DNA from: Staphylothermus sp.
GTDB taxonomy: Archaea; Thermoproteota; Thermoprotei_A; Sulfolobales; Desulfurococcaceae
Direction of reading: 5' to 3'
Length of the DNA: 5,514 bases
Assembly: GCA_021159785.1 (NCBI GenBank)
Contig: JAGHDU010000240.1
Coordinates: 1-5,514, forward strand
The position numbers were made by a program, and so were the translations under genes. The notes beneath the pieces were generated by a model. It had not been told where the DNA came from, searched no databases, and was given only the letters and a program-made list of their open reading frames with translations. Positions 1-5,514 of the stretch are shown one piece after another. The first letter of the stretch is position 1. Every line of letters begins with the position of its first letter.

Positions 1-163
1 CTTTCTCCCAAAAATATATGTCCACGCAAGGGATATTTTTAAATACGCGTTGGGTTGAATAAAAACAAACCAATTGAATAATCAGCGGTTTGAACATATC
101 TAATCACGTTTCTATAAATTTCTGGAAAATTGTATAATAAACGTTACTAATCCCTCTATAATG

Positions 164-178
164 GGAAAAACTTATATA
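164..178 (+). promoter_or_regulatory. Archaeal BRE/TATA promoter of the transporter operon
   Basis: A purine-rich BRE-like stretch (GGGAAAAA, 163-170) runs straight into a TATA box (CTTATATA, 171-178), a close match to the crenarchaeal promoter style. Archaeal transcription usually starts about 25 bases past the TATA centre, which would be near base 200 here and give a leader of about 20 bases containing the ribosome binding site. It is the only convincing promoter in the window and probably drives the whole operon. The start site is inferred from spacing. Confidence 0.7.
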
Positions 179-209
179 CTCGTACGTAGATTCTTTGTTC
201 TCTAAAATA

Positions 210-216
210 GAGGTGG
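210..216 (+). promoter_or_regulatory. Ribosome binding site of the binding-protein gene
   Basis: GAGGTGG lies four bases before the ATG at 221 and matches the archaeal anti-Shine-Dalgarno sequence well. It fixes the start of the solute-binding protein at 221 and shows that the unusual N-terminal part of the protein is translated. Confidence 0.75.
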
Positions 217-220
217 TAGG

Positions 221-2269
221 ATGTATAGGGGTCTATCAACAAAGATCATAACTTCATTAGTATTAGTTATAATACTTGTAGCAGTTGTAGGAGCATACTT
301 GTATTTACAGAGTGGACAAGGCGAAGTAACTACTACCACTTCTTCATCGACTAGTGTATCTACGACTACGACGACCTCGGCATCTAGTACCACTTCAACG
401 ACCTCCGAAACTACCACAAGTCCTCTATCAGCTGAGGCTAAGAACATCATCGTTGTAGCATATAAGAATCAACGTCTATTACCAGAAGATGAACTAGTAC
501 CTTATTCGAATCTAGCACCCAGCTTCTATAGGGATCCAATATATGATGCATTAATCCAAGCTGGAAGATACACAACTGATCCTGAGGTCAGAGAAGTAAT
601 CTACAAGGCTATACAAAAGTATTCAAACAATAAAGTGCCCATGATCTGGTTAGTACAGATTAGGGAGATTCGTGTATACTGGGATTGGGTAGAAAACATA
701 TACTTCCACCCAACACTAGATTACAGAGTTGACGATCTATCTAAGTCTCCAGATGCTCCGAATCCCGATACACTAGTAATTGGTGAGACAGAAGAGGGAC
801 ACAGCCTAGATCCAGCCGTTACATACTGGGGATTCGATTGGCGCATAATACACCAAATCTATGAAACCCTTGTTACCTATGAGAGAGATTCAACAGAATA
901 CGTAGTACCGCAACTAGCAGTAGCATGGGCACACAACGAGGAAGGCGATGAATGGTACTTCGTAATAAGAGGAAACGTAGTATTCTACGATCCATGGAAC
1001 GATAGAACAATACCATTAACACCCGAAGATGTCATATTTTCATTCCAAAGAGTAGTACTCATGCACCAAGACCCAGTATGGTTAATTGATACATTCATAG
1101 ATGTCAACAACTCCAAGGTTGTAGACCTAGAAGACTTCAAGAACCTACTAGCCTCCCAAGGATTAGTCACAGAGTTCAAGGGCTCTAGTAGAAACGTGAA
1201 GAGCTTCGAGGAATTACTAAGTTTCTTCGGATACAATGGACCAGTAGCTGGTGTTGTAAAACTTAAGTTAAAGTTCCCATACGCTGGTATACTATCAATA
1301 CTAGCCACCAAGACCGCAAGCATAGTTTCAAAACAAGTAGTAATGGAGAACGGAGGCGTAGTATCAGGAGAAGAAAACGAGTTCCTATACGATCACCCGG
1401 TAGGAACTGGTCCATATTATCTTGTGAAATGGGAGCACCAACAGTACTACGAATTAAGAGCTAACCCGTACTACTGGAAGGGAGAACCAAAGATAAAGAG
1501 AATACTGATCAAGCTAATAGGCGAGGATGAAACAAGAATACTTCAATTAAAGAAAGGCGATATAGATATAGGAGTAGTTCCGCCCAACCTATTAAGCGAA
1601 GTAGAAGGAGTATCATTAGATAACCACAACTTACTAGTAAAATCTGCTGAATCATTTTGGATAAGATATGTTGTTCCCAACTGCCAGAAGGAACCATTCA
1701 ACAATGAGAAATTCAGACAAGCACTTGCATGGGCAATACCATATGATGAAATCATAGCCACTGTATTTAGTGGACACGCTATAAAGGATTTAGGAGTAAT
1801 TCCGAAAGGAATGCTCGGCTATCAAGATGATGATGTGATAAACTATACATTCAACCCAGATAAAGCATTAGAGTTACTTGAAGAATCAGGCGTAGATACA
1901 AGCGGTCTAACTATAACCATAATGATACCACAAGGCTATACAGAACTCGAACAAATAGCTACAATACTACAAGCTTCATGGAACCAAATTTTCGGAATAG
2001 AAGTGAAAATACAAACACTCAGCAGACCAGTATTCAATGAAAAGATCATGAGTGGTGACTTTGACGTATATGTTCTTGGATGGGGACCAGACTATATAGA
2101 CCCAGACGACTATGCTGGCCCCCTACAATCGGGTGGGTATGAATATGATTGGATAAAGGCATTCAAAGTATCATCACTTGAGGAAGCAGCACAGTATATC
2201 GATGTAGACAACGCAGCCAAAGTAACTTATGATGGATGGCTTATCTTAGTGGGTGAAAGTAAGCAATGA
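221..2269 (+). CDS. dppA: ABC transporter solute-binding protein, family 5, apparently circularly permuted
   Basis: This is the extracellular substrate-binding component of a peptide-type ABC importer, 682 residues. Residues 1-8 carry R3 and K8, followed by one hydrophobic membrane segment (about 9-29) with no lipobox cysteine, then a Ser/Thr stalk (37-67). Residues 74-180 resemble the family's C-terminal end: DPIYDALIQAGRYTTD, an R..IYKAIQ helix, VPMIWL and VYWDWV. The normal N-terminal start follows at about 182 (PDTLVIGE, SLDPA, IYETLVTYE). Next come family landmarks in usual order: PLTPEDVIFSFQR, VGTGPYYLVKWE (394-405), NPYYWKGEP (415-423), KKGDIDIG, FRQALAWAI (498-506) and GWGPDYIDPDDY (620-631). 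The protein ends at 682 without a second copy of the C-terminal block. Two N-glycosylation sequons are visible (N296, N541). The family is certain; peptide as substrate is inferred from the operon, and oligosaccharide is possible. The symbol is family-level. Confidence 0.93.
   Translation: MYRGLSTKIITSLVLVIILVAVVGAYLYLQSGQGEVTTTTSSSTSVSTTTTTSASSTTSTTSETTTSPLSAEAKNIIVVAYKNQRLLPEDELVPYSNLAPSFYRDPIYDALIQAGRYTTDPEVREVIYKAIQKYSNNKVPMIWLVQIREIRVYWDWVENIYFHPTLDYRVDDLSKSPDAPNPDTLVIGETEEGHSLDPAVTYWGFDWRIIHQIYETLVTYERDSTEYVVPQLAVAWAHNEEGDEWYFVIRGNVVFYDPWNDRTIPLTPEDVIFSFQRVVLMHQDPVWLIDTFIDVNNSKVVDLEDFKNLLASQGLVTEFKGSSRNVKSFEELLSFFGYNGPVAGVVKLKLKFPYAGILSILATKTASIVSKQVVMENGGVVSGEENEFLYDHPVGTGPYYLVKWEHQQYYELRANPYYWKGEPKIKRILIKLIGEDETRILQLKKGDIDIGVVPPNLLSEVEGVSLDNHNLLVKSAESFWIRYVVPNCQKEPFNNEKFRQALAWAIPYDEIIATVFSGHAIKDLGVIPKGMLGYQDDDVINYTFNPDKALELLEESGVDTSGLTITIMIPQGYTELEQIATILQASWNQIFGIEVKIQTLSRPVFNEKIMSGDFDVYVLGWGPDYIDPDDYAGPLQSGGYEYDWIKAFKVSSLEEAAQYIDVDNAAKVTYDGWLILVGESKQ
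329..421 (+). repeat. Low-complexity Ser/Thr stalk coding region
   Basis: Residues 37-67 of the binding protein are 28 Ser/Thr out of 31, encoded by irregular runs of ACN and TCN/AGT codons. Codon choice varies, so this is not a perfect DNA repeat. Such linkers in archaeal surface proteins are usually extended and O-glycosylated, and hold the binding domain off the membrane. The stalk lies directly after the single membrane segment, so the binding domain should face outward. Confidence 0.85.
440..760 (+). other. Displaced C-terminal segment of the family-5 binding fold
   Basis: This stretch codes for residues 74-180 of the binding protein. The order is a beta-like strand (NIIVVAY), then DPIYDALIQAGRYTTD, a helix with R124, Y128 and IQ (131-132), VPMIWL (139-144), and an aromatic run VYWDWV ending in YFHPTLDYR. 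In ordinary family-5 proteins the same pattern (paired N-P-E-D-L-I, D-P-E-R, Y-IQ, P-x-IPL, then the aromatic tail) forms the very C-terminus. Here it precedes the N-terminal lobe. The assignment rests on motif recognition, not on an alignment. Confidence 0.75.
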
Positions 2270-2280
2270 ATTCTCAAACA

Positions 2281-2305
2281 TTTTTTCTCTTTTATTTCTC
2301 CTTTT
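2281..2305 (+). terminator. T-rich tract, possible partial terminator
   Basis: Of these 25 bases 19 are T, 5 are C and 1 is A, starting 12 bases after the stop codon of the binding-protein gene. Archaeal RNA polymerase terminates at T-runs without needing a hairpin, and no stem-loop is seen here. No clear new promoter lies between the tract and the next gene, so it probably acts as a leaky stop that lets some transcripts read on into the permease genes. Confidence 0.5.
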
Positions 2306-2336
2306 GAAGTGCTTTTGCATGAAATAAACGAGTTTG

Positions 2337-2344
2337 AAGGGGGT
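2337..2344 (+). promoter_or_regulatory. Ribosome binding site deciding the dppB start
   Basis: AAGGGGGT is four bases before the ATG at 2349. A longer reading from TTG at 2334 would place this site inside the coding region and leave that TTG without a site of its own. The ATG is therefore the better start, which removes five residues from the longest open frame. Confidence 0.7.
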
Positions 2345-2348
2345 AGAA

Positions 2349-3353
2349 ATGGCTGAGTTGAAATATTACTTAATTAGGCGATTAATCACTTTTGTACCAA
2401 CAATACTAGGTGTATTGTTACTTGTATTTGTTATAAGTCATGCTGTTCCAGCAGATCCTGCTAGACTTTGGGCTGGCGGTGAAAAAGCTAAACCCGAAGT
2501 TGTAGAAATGATTAGAGAAAAATATCATCTCAATGAACCTATGCATATACAGTTCTACTATTATATAAAGGATCTCCTTAGCGGTAATTGGGGTGAGTCT
2601 CCAGTAACTAAGAGACCAATACTAGAGGATCTAGCCGATTATTTCCCTGCTACATTCGAGTTAGCAATTGCATCTACAATCTTAATGGTGATTGTAGCGA
2701 TACCGCTTGGTATAATATCTGCATTTAAACGTGATACTATAATTGATCATTTAGTGAGGCTATTTGCATTAATGGGTATATCTGTGCCTGTATTCTGGTT
2801 AGCCATAATCTTACAATGGATATTCTACTACCAACTAGGCATCCTACCTGCAACTGGTAGAGGGATAGAACCATCTGTTTCATATACAGGACTATACCTA
2901 TTGGATAGCTTATTAGCAGGCGAATTTGATAAGTTTGTAACTAACCTATCACACATAATACTACCAGCCATAACCTTAGCTTTCCCGGGAATAGGAGTCA
3001 TTGCTAGAATAACTAGAAACTCGGTACTTGATGCTATGAGTTCAGAATTTATAGATTTTGCCGAAGCAAGAGGATTACATGGATTCCAATTCTACAGACA
3101 TGTATTGAAAAATGCAATGATTCCAATTATAACAGTTCTCGGGCTTCAATTCGGTTTCTTATTGTCGGGAGCAGTAATCACTGAGACTATCTTTGCTTGG
3201 CCCGGGATAGGTAACTATGCTGTCAAGGCAATAAATGCCCTCGATTATCCAGCAATAATGGGTACAACTCTATTGATAGGATTGGTATTCGTCATTGTGA
3301 ACCTGGTTGTTGACGTAATTTACGCATTAATCGATCCGAGAATAAGGTTCTAG
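2349..3353 (+). CDS. dppB: Peptide-type ABC transporter permease, DppB family
   Basis: This is an inner-membrane channel subunit of the importer, pairing with the DppC-type protein encoded next. It has 334 residues from the ATG at 2349, a normal family length. It starts with the typical YLIRRLITFVPTILGV membrane segment, followed by an extracellular loop with VPADPAR (33-39) and LLSGNWGES (76-84). The transport core (about 95-330) has roughly five more hydrophobic segments. The cytoplasmic EAA loop, which docks on the ATPases, is visible at about 233-256 (FAEARGLHGF then HVLKNAMIP). Near the end are the family signatures ETIFAWPGIG (279-288) and IDPRIRF. The gene follows the binding protein after 79 bases and precedes dppC by 16 bases. 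Nothing appears damaged. The substrate cannot be told from this subunit. Confidence 0.95.
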   Translation: MAELKYYLIRRLITFVPTILGVLLLVFVISHAVPADPARLWAGGEKAKPEVVEMIREKYHLNEPMHIQFYYYIKDLLSGNWGESPVTKRPILEDLADYFPATFELAIASTILMVIVAIPLGIISAFKRDTIIDHLVRLFALMGISVPVFWLAIILQWIFYYQLGILPATGRGIEPSVSYTGLYLLDSLLAGEFDKFVTNLSHIILPAITLAFPGIGVIARITRNSVLDAMSSEFIDFAEARGLHGFQFYRHVLKNAMIPIITVLGLQFGFLLSGAVITETIFAWPGIGNYAVKAINALDYPAIMGTTLLIGLVFVIVNLVVDVIYALIDPRIRF

Positions 3354-3369
3354 TGGGAGGTGTGGTAAA

Positions 3370-4323
3370 ATGGTATCCATGCCTCGTTCCAGATCTTTTA
3401 AATTCCTCATGGAATTAAGGGAGAAAAATCAGGCTAGAATAAAGGAATTAAGACTCATGTATGAAGTGCTGAAAAAGAGCCCTCTAGCCTTAATAGGTTT
3501 CATCTTGGTATTGGGCTTCATAGTCATAGGAATAATAGGTCCCTATATCACTCCATACGATCCTATAAAGATCGATTTCAGTAATATGATTAAGGAAAGA
3601 CTACAACCACCCAGTTGGAAGCATTGGTTTGGAACGGATGAGTATGGAAGAGATATATTCAGTAGAGTATTAGCTGGAGCACGAATATCCCTAATGGTTT
3701 CAATTGTTGTTATGGCAATAGCTATCCCAATAGGTATCATACTTGGATTACTCGCAGGATATTACGGAGGCGTTGTAGATGAGATAGTGATGAGAATCAC
3801 CGACATATTCCTATCATTCCCAGCATTAATACTAGCTATAGCCTTCAGCGCAACACTGGGAGCAAGTATTTGGTCAGCAATGATTGCATTAGCACTAGTA
3901 TGGTGGCCGGGCTACGTAAGAGTGGTTAGAGCACAGACACTCAGTGTTAGAGAGTCATTGTTTGTCGAAGCAGCTAAAGCAATAGGTGTCAAAACCAGCC
4001 GTATATTATTCAGACACATACTACCCAACGTAATAACTCCATTACTAGTACTGGTAACTCTCGACTTCGGTTCCGTGATATTAACGAGTGCAGCGCTTTC
4101 ATTCATAGGACTAGGTGCACAACCACCAACACCAGAATGGGGTAGATTAGTAGCTGATGGTAGGAAATGGTTCCCCACCAGATGGTGGTATACATTCTTC
4201 CCTGGATTAGCAATATTCCTAACCGTCCTTGGATGGAACCTGCTAGGCGATGGTCTCAGAGACATGCTCGACCCCAAGTTTAGGAGAAGATTAGAGTTTA
4301 GAAAGGGTGATACCAATGAGTGA
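3370..4323 (+). CDS. dppC: Peptide-type ABC transporter permease, DppC family
   Basis: This is the second channel subunit, 317 residues. A charged cytoplasmic N-terminus of about 35 residues precedes the first membrane segment (38-60). Then come the family signature FGTDEYGRDIFSRVLAGARISL (87-108, given here only as key blocks: GTDEYGRD and GARISL) and a core with about five further hydrophobic segments. The EAA loop is clear at about 199-220, with E200-A-A, G206 and HILPN (216-220). LSFIGLGAQPP (243-253), EWGRLV and GDGLRDMLDP (293-302) complete the family pattern. The start at 3370 is supported by GGAGGTG at 3356-3362, seven bases upstream. The ATG three codons later is too far from that site. 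The last eight bases overlap the next gene, which suggests coupled translation with the ATPase. Confidence 0.95.
   Translation: MVSMPRSRSFKFLMELREKNQARIKELRLMYEVLKKSPLALIGFILVLGFIVIGIIGPYITPYDPIKIDFSNMIKERLQPPSWKHWFGTDEYGRDIFSRVLAGARISLMVSIVVMAIAIPIGIILGLLAGYYGGVVDEIVMRITDIFLSFPALILAIAFSATLGASIWSAMIALALVWWPGYVRVVRAQTLSVRESLFVEAAKAIGVKTSRILFRHILPNVITPLLVLVTLDFGSVILTSAALSFIGLGAQPPTPEWGRLVADGRKWFPTRWWYTFFPGLAIFLTVLGWNLLGDGLRDMLDPKFRRRLEFRKGDTNE
4306..4311 (+). promoter_or_regulatory. Ribosome binding site of dppD inside the dppC end
   Basis: GGTGAT, part of the ideal archaeal Shine-Dalgarno sequence, lies four bases before the ATG at 4316 and within the last codons of dppC. The GTG at 4307, which would give a longer reading, falls inside this site, so ATG 4316 is preferred. 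Confidence 0.75.
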
Positions 4324-5287
4324 TATATTACTCGAGGTAAAAGACCTAAAAGTTAATTTCTACACATATGCAGGAGTAGTAAAAGCTGTAGATGGAGTAT
4401 CATTCAGCGTTAGAAAAGGTGAATTCTTTAGCATTGTAGGAGAAACAGGATGTGGAAAATCTGTTACGGCAAGAGCTATTACGAAGCTAATAAAGCCTCC
4501 AGGTAGGATAGTAGGCGGAAAAGTATTGTTTGAAGGAAAGAATTTACTCAAACTACCAGAGAAGGAATTAAAGAAAATCAGAGGCAAAGAAATAGCGTAT
4601 ATATACCAGGATCCCTCAAGTGCATTGGATCCATTATATACTGTTGGGTATCAAATAGCTGAAACAGTCGCCGTACATAATCCATTAATAAAAATAAAGA
4701 ATGCTTTTACAAAAGCAGTAGAGATACTAAAAGAAGTAGCTATTCCTGACCCAGTTAAGAGATCAACTAACTATCCACACGAACTTTCTGGTGGAATGAA
4801 GCAGAGAGTTGTCATAGGTATTGCAATGGTGAATAAACCAAAACTAATTATCGCAGATGAACCAACAACAGCGTTAGACGTTACTATACAAGCACAGATC
4901 CTAGACTTATTGAAAGAACTAAAGGAGAAATACAACACCACAATCATGATGATAACACACAACCTAGGAGTAGTAGCACAGGTAAGTGATAGAGTCATGG
5001 TCATGTACGCTGGAAAAGTCGTAGAAATAGCTCCCGTTGAAGAACTATTCGAGAAACCATTACATCCATATACACAAGGATTATTGGCAGCAGTACCAAA
5101 CCCGCTGAAAAAAGTAGAAGAAATAAAAGCGATACCCGGATTCGTCCCTGATATGATCAATGTACCTAAAGGCTGTAGATTTAGACCAAGATGTAAATTT
5201 GCAACTGAGAAATGCTTGCAACAGCCATCATTGATTGAGGTAGAAAAAGATCATTGGGTCGCATGTTGGAAGTATTGGAAGAGGTGA
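4316..5287 (+). CDS. dppD: Peptide-type ABC transporter ATP-binding protein, DppD family
   Basis: This is a cytoplasmic ATPase that powers the importer, probably as a heterodimer with the DppF-type protein encoded next. It has 323 residues from the ATG at 4316. All nucleotide-binding motifs are present in order: Walker A GETGCGKS (42-49), Q-loop YQDPSSALDP (Q98), ABC signature LSGGMKQR (157-164), Walker B LIIADE (177-182), D-loop ALD (186-188) and switch histidine ITHNLG (H215). The C-terminal oligopeptide/dipeptide extension is intact, with HPYTQGLLAAVPNP (250-263) and a four-cysteine set at C287, C293, C300 and C317. In characterised DppD proteins the equivalent cysteines bind a 4Fe-4S cluster. 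The gene overlaps dppC by eight bases and ends five bases before dppF. No catalytic residue is missing. Confidence 0.95.
   Translation: MSDILLEVKDLKVNFYTYAGVVKAVDGVSFSVRKGEFFSIVGETGCGKSVTARAITKLIKPPGRIVGGKVLFEGKNLLKLPEKELKKIRGKEIAYIYQDPSSALDPLYTVGYQIAETVAVHNPLIKIKNAFTKAVEILKEVAIPDPVKRSTNYPHELSGGMKQRVVIGIAMVNKPKLIIADEPTTALDVTIQAQILDLLKELKEKYNTTIMMITHNLGVVAQVSDRVMVMYAGKVVEIAPVEELFEKPLHPYTQGLLAAVPNPLKKVEEIKAIPGFVPDMINVPKGCRFRPRCKFATEKCLQQPSLIEVEKDHWVACWKYWKR
5281..5287 (+). promoter_or_regulatory. Ribosome binding site of dppF overlapping the dppD stop
   Basis: GAGGTGA is five bases before the ATG at 5293 and includes the TGA stop codon of dppD. Stop and ribosome binding site share bases, so the two ATPases are probably translated together and in similar amounts. 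Confidence 0.75.
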
Positions 5288-5292
5288 CAACC

Positions 5293-5514
5293 ATGCCTCT
5301 CGTCGATAATGATTCAATACTAAAAGTAATAAACATACGTAAATGGTTCCCAATAAAGAAATTATTCTTTACTGCTGGTTACGTTAAAGCAGTTGATGGT
5401 GTTAGTTTCGGTCTAAAAAGAGAAACAACACTGGGTGTTGTAGGAGAATCTGGTTGTGGAAAATCCACTCTAGCAAGGCTTATTCTCCGCTTAATAGAAC
5501 CTGATGAAGGCCAA
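5293..5514 (+). CDS. dppF: Peptide-type ABC transporter ATP-binding protein, DppF family (partial, 5' end)
   Basis: Only the first 74 codons lie in the window, and the frame is open to the edge. Reading from ATG 5293 gives a start typical of the second ATPase of peptide importers: ILKVINIRKWFP, an insertion with KKLFFTAGYVKAVDGVSF, and Walker A GESGCGKST (51-59), followed by LARLILRLIEPDEG. The Q-loop, signature and Walker B motifs should lie beyond the window. Position after dppD, five bases apart, and the KWFP...AVDGVSF pattern support DppF over another DppD copy. It should pair with DppD to bind and hydrolyse ATP. Confidence 0.9.
   Translation, partial: MPLVDNDSILKVINIRKWFPIKKLFFTAGYVKAVDGVSFGLKRETTLGVVGESGCGKSTLARLILRLIEPDEGQ

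Larger units (their letters stand above)
1..220. other. Non-coding region upstream of the operon
   Basis: No credible gene is visible on either strand. Besides the promoter at 164-178 there are weaker TATA-like runs (36-45, 111-120, 131-140), which are expected by chance in DNA this AT-rich. The one at 36-45 could serve a divergent gene lying left of the window, but this cannot be tested here. A short inverted pair, CAAACC (66-71) and GGTTTG (87-92), lies upstream of the promoter. It is too short to be called an operator. Confidence 0.5.

Noticed and set aside
36..45. TATA-like run that could be a promoter for a divergent gene on the left
   Set aside because: The sequence is AT-rich, no BRE is clear and no gene on that side is visible, so direction and function cannot be supported.
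66..92. Inverted pair CAAACC / GGTTTG with a 15-base spacer, possible operator
   Set aside because: Six-base arms that do not extend inward or outward are expected by chance, and the pair lies about 75 bases upstream of the TATA box.
202..450. Minus-strand open frame rich in Val opposite the stalk
   Set aside because: It is the antisense reading of the Ser/Thr codons; ACN and TCN runs give long stop-free Val/Glu/Asp strings on the other strand. It has no ribosome site and no family resemblance.
221..2269. Binding-protein gene as a frameshifted or truncated pseudogene because the usual C-terminal block is missing at its end
   Set aside because: The missing block is present intact in the same frame near the N-terminus, and the 79 bases after the stop contain no remnant of a C-terminal block, so permutation explains the data better than decay.
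2334..2348. TTG start giving dppB five extra residues
   Set aside because: It would overlap the strong ribosome site AAGGGGGT, which is ideally placed for the ATG at 2349.
3912..4316. 134-residue minus-strand open frame
   Set aside because: It lies wholly within the well-supported dppC gene, shows no recognisable motif and has no promoter or ribosome site. It is an antisense shadow, as are the smaller minus-strand frames.

Overview
The window is AT-rich and uses ATA, AGA and AGG codons heavily. Its genes carry strong GGTGAT-type ribosome binding sites, and it opens with an archaeal BRE/TATA promoter. Together with the Ser/Thr stalk on the binding protein, this suggests a hyperthermophilic crenarchaeon, probably of the Desulfurococcales (Staphylothermus-like). 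The genus is a guess from style, not a database match.

Layout: bases 1-220 are non-coding and hold the promoter. An operon on the + strand then fills the window: an extracellular solute-binding protein of family 5 (221-2269), a 79-base gap with a T-rich tract, a DppB-type permease (2349-3353), a DppC-type permease (3370-4323), a DppD-type ATPase (4316-5287), and the first 74 codons of a DppF-type ATPase (5293 to the window edge). This is the standard A-B-C-D-F order of a dipeptide/oligopeptide ABC importer. The binding protein captures substrate outside the membrane, the two permeases form the channel, and the two ATPases drive transport. Peptides are the likeliest substrate, but archaeal family-5 systems can also carry oligosaccharides, so the substrate stays open.

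The main discovery is in the binding protein. The block that normally forms the C-terminal end of family-5 binding proteins sits near its N-terminus (residues about 74-180), between the membrane anchor/Ser-Thr stalk and the normal N-terminal start of the fold (about residue 182). The actual C-terminus stops just after the conserved GWGPDYIDPDDY region, where that block would normally follow. The protein therefore reads as a natural circular permutation of a family-5 solute-binding protein, with new ends apparently inside a beta-hairpin of the C-terminal lobe. The rest of the operon looks conventional and intact.
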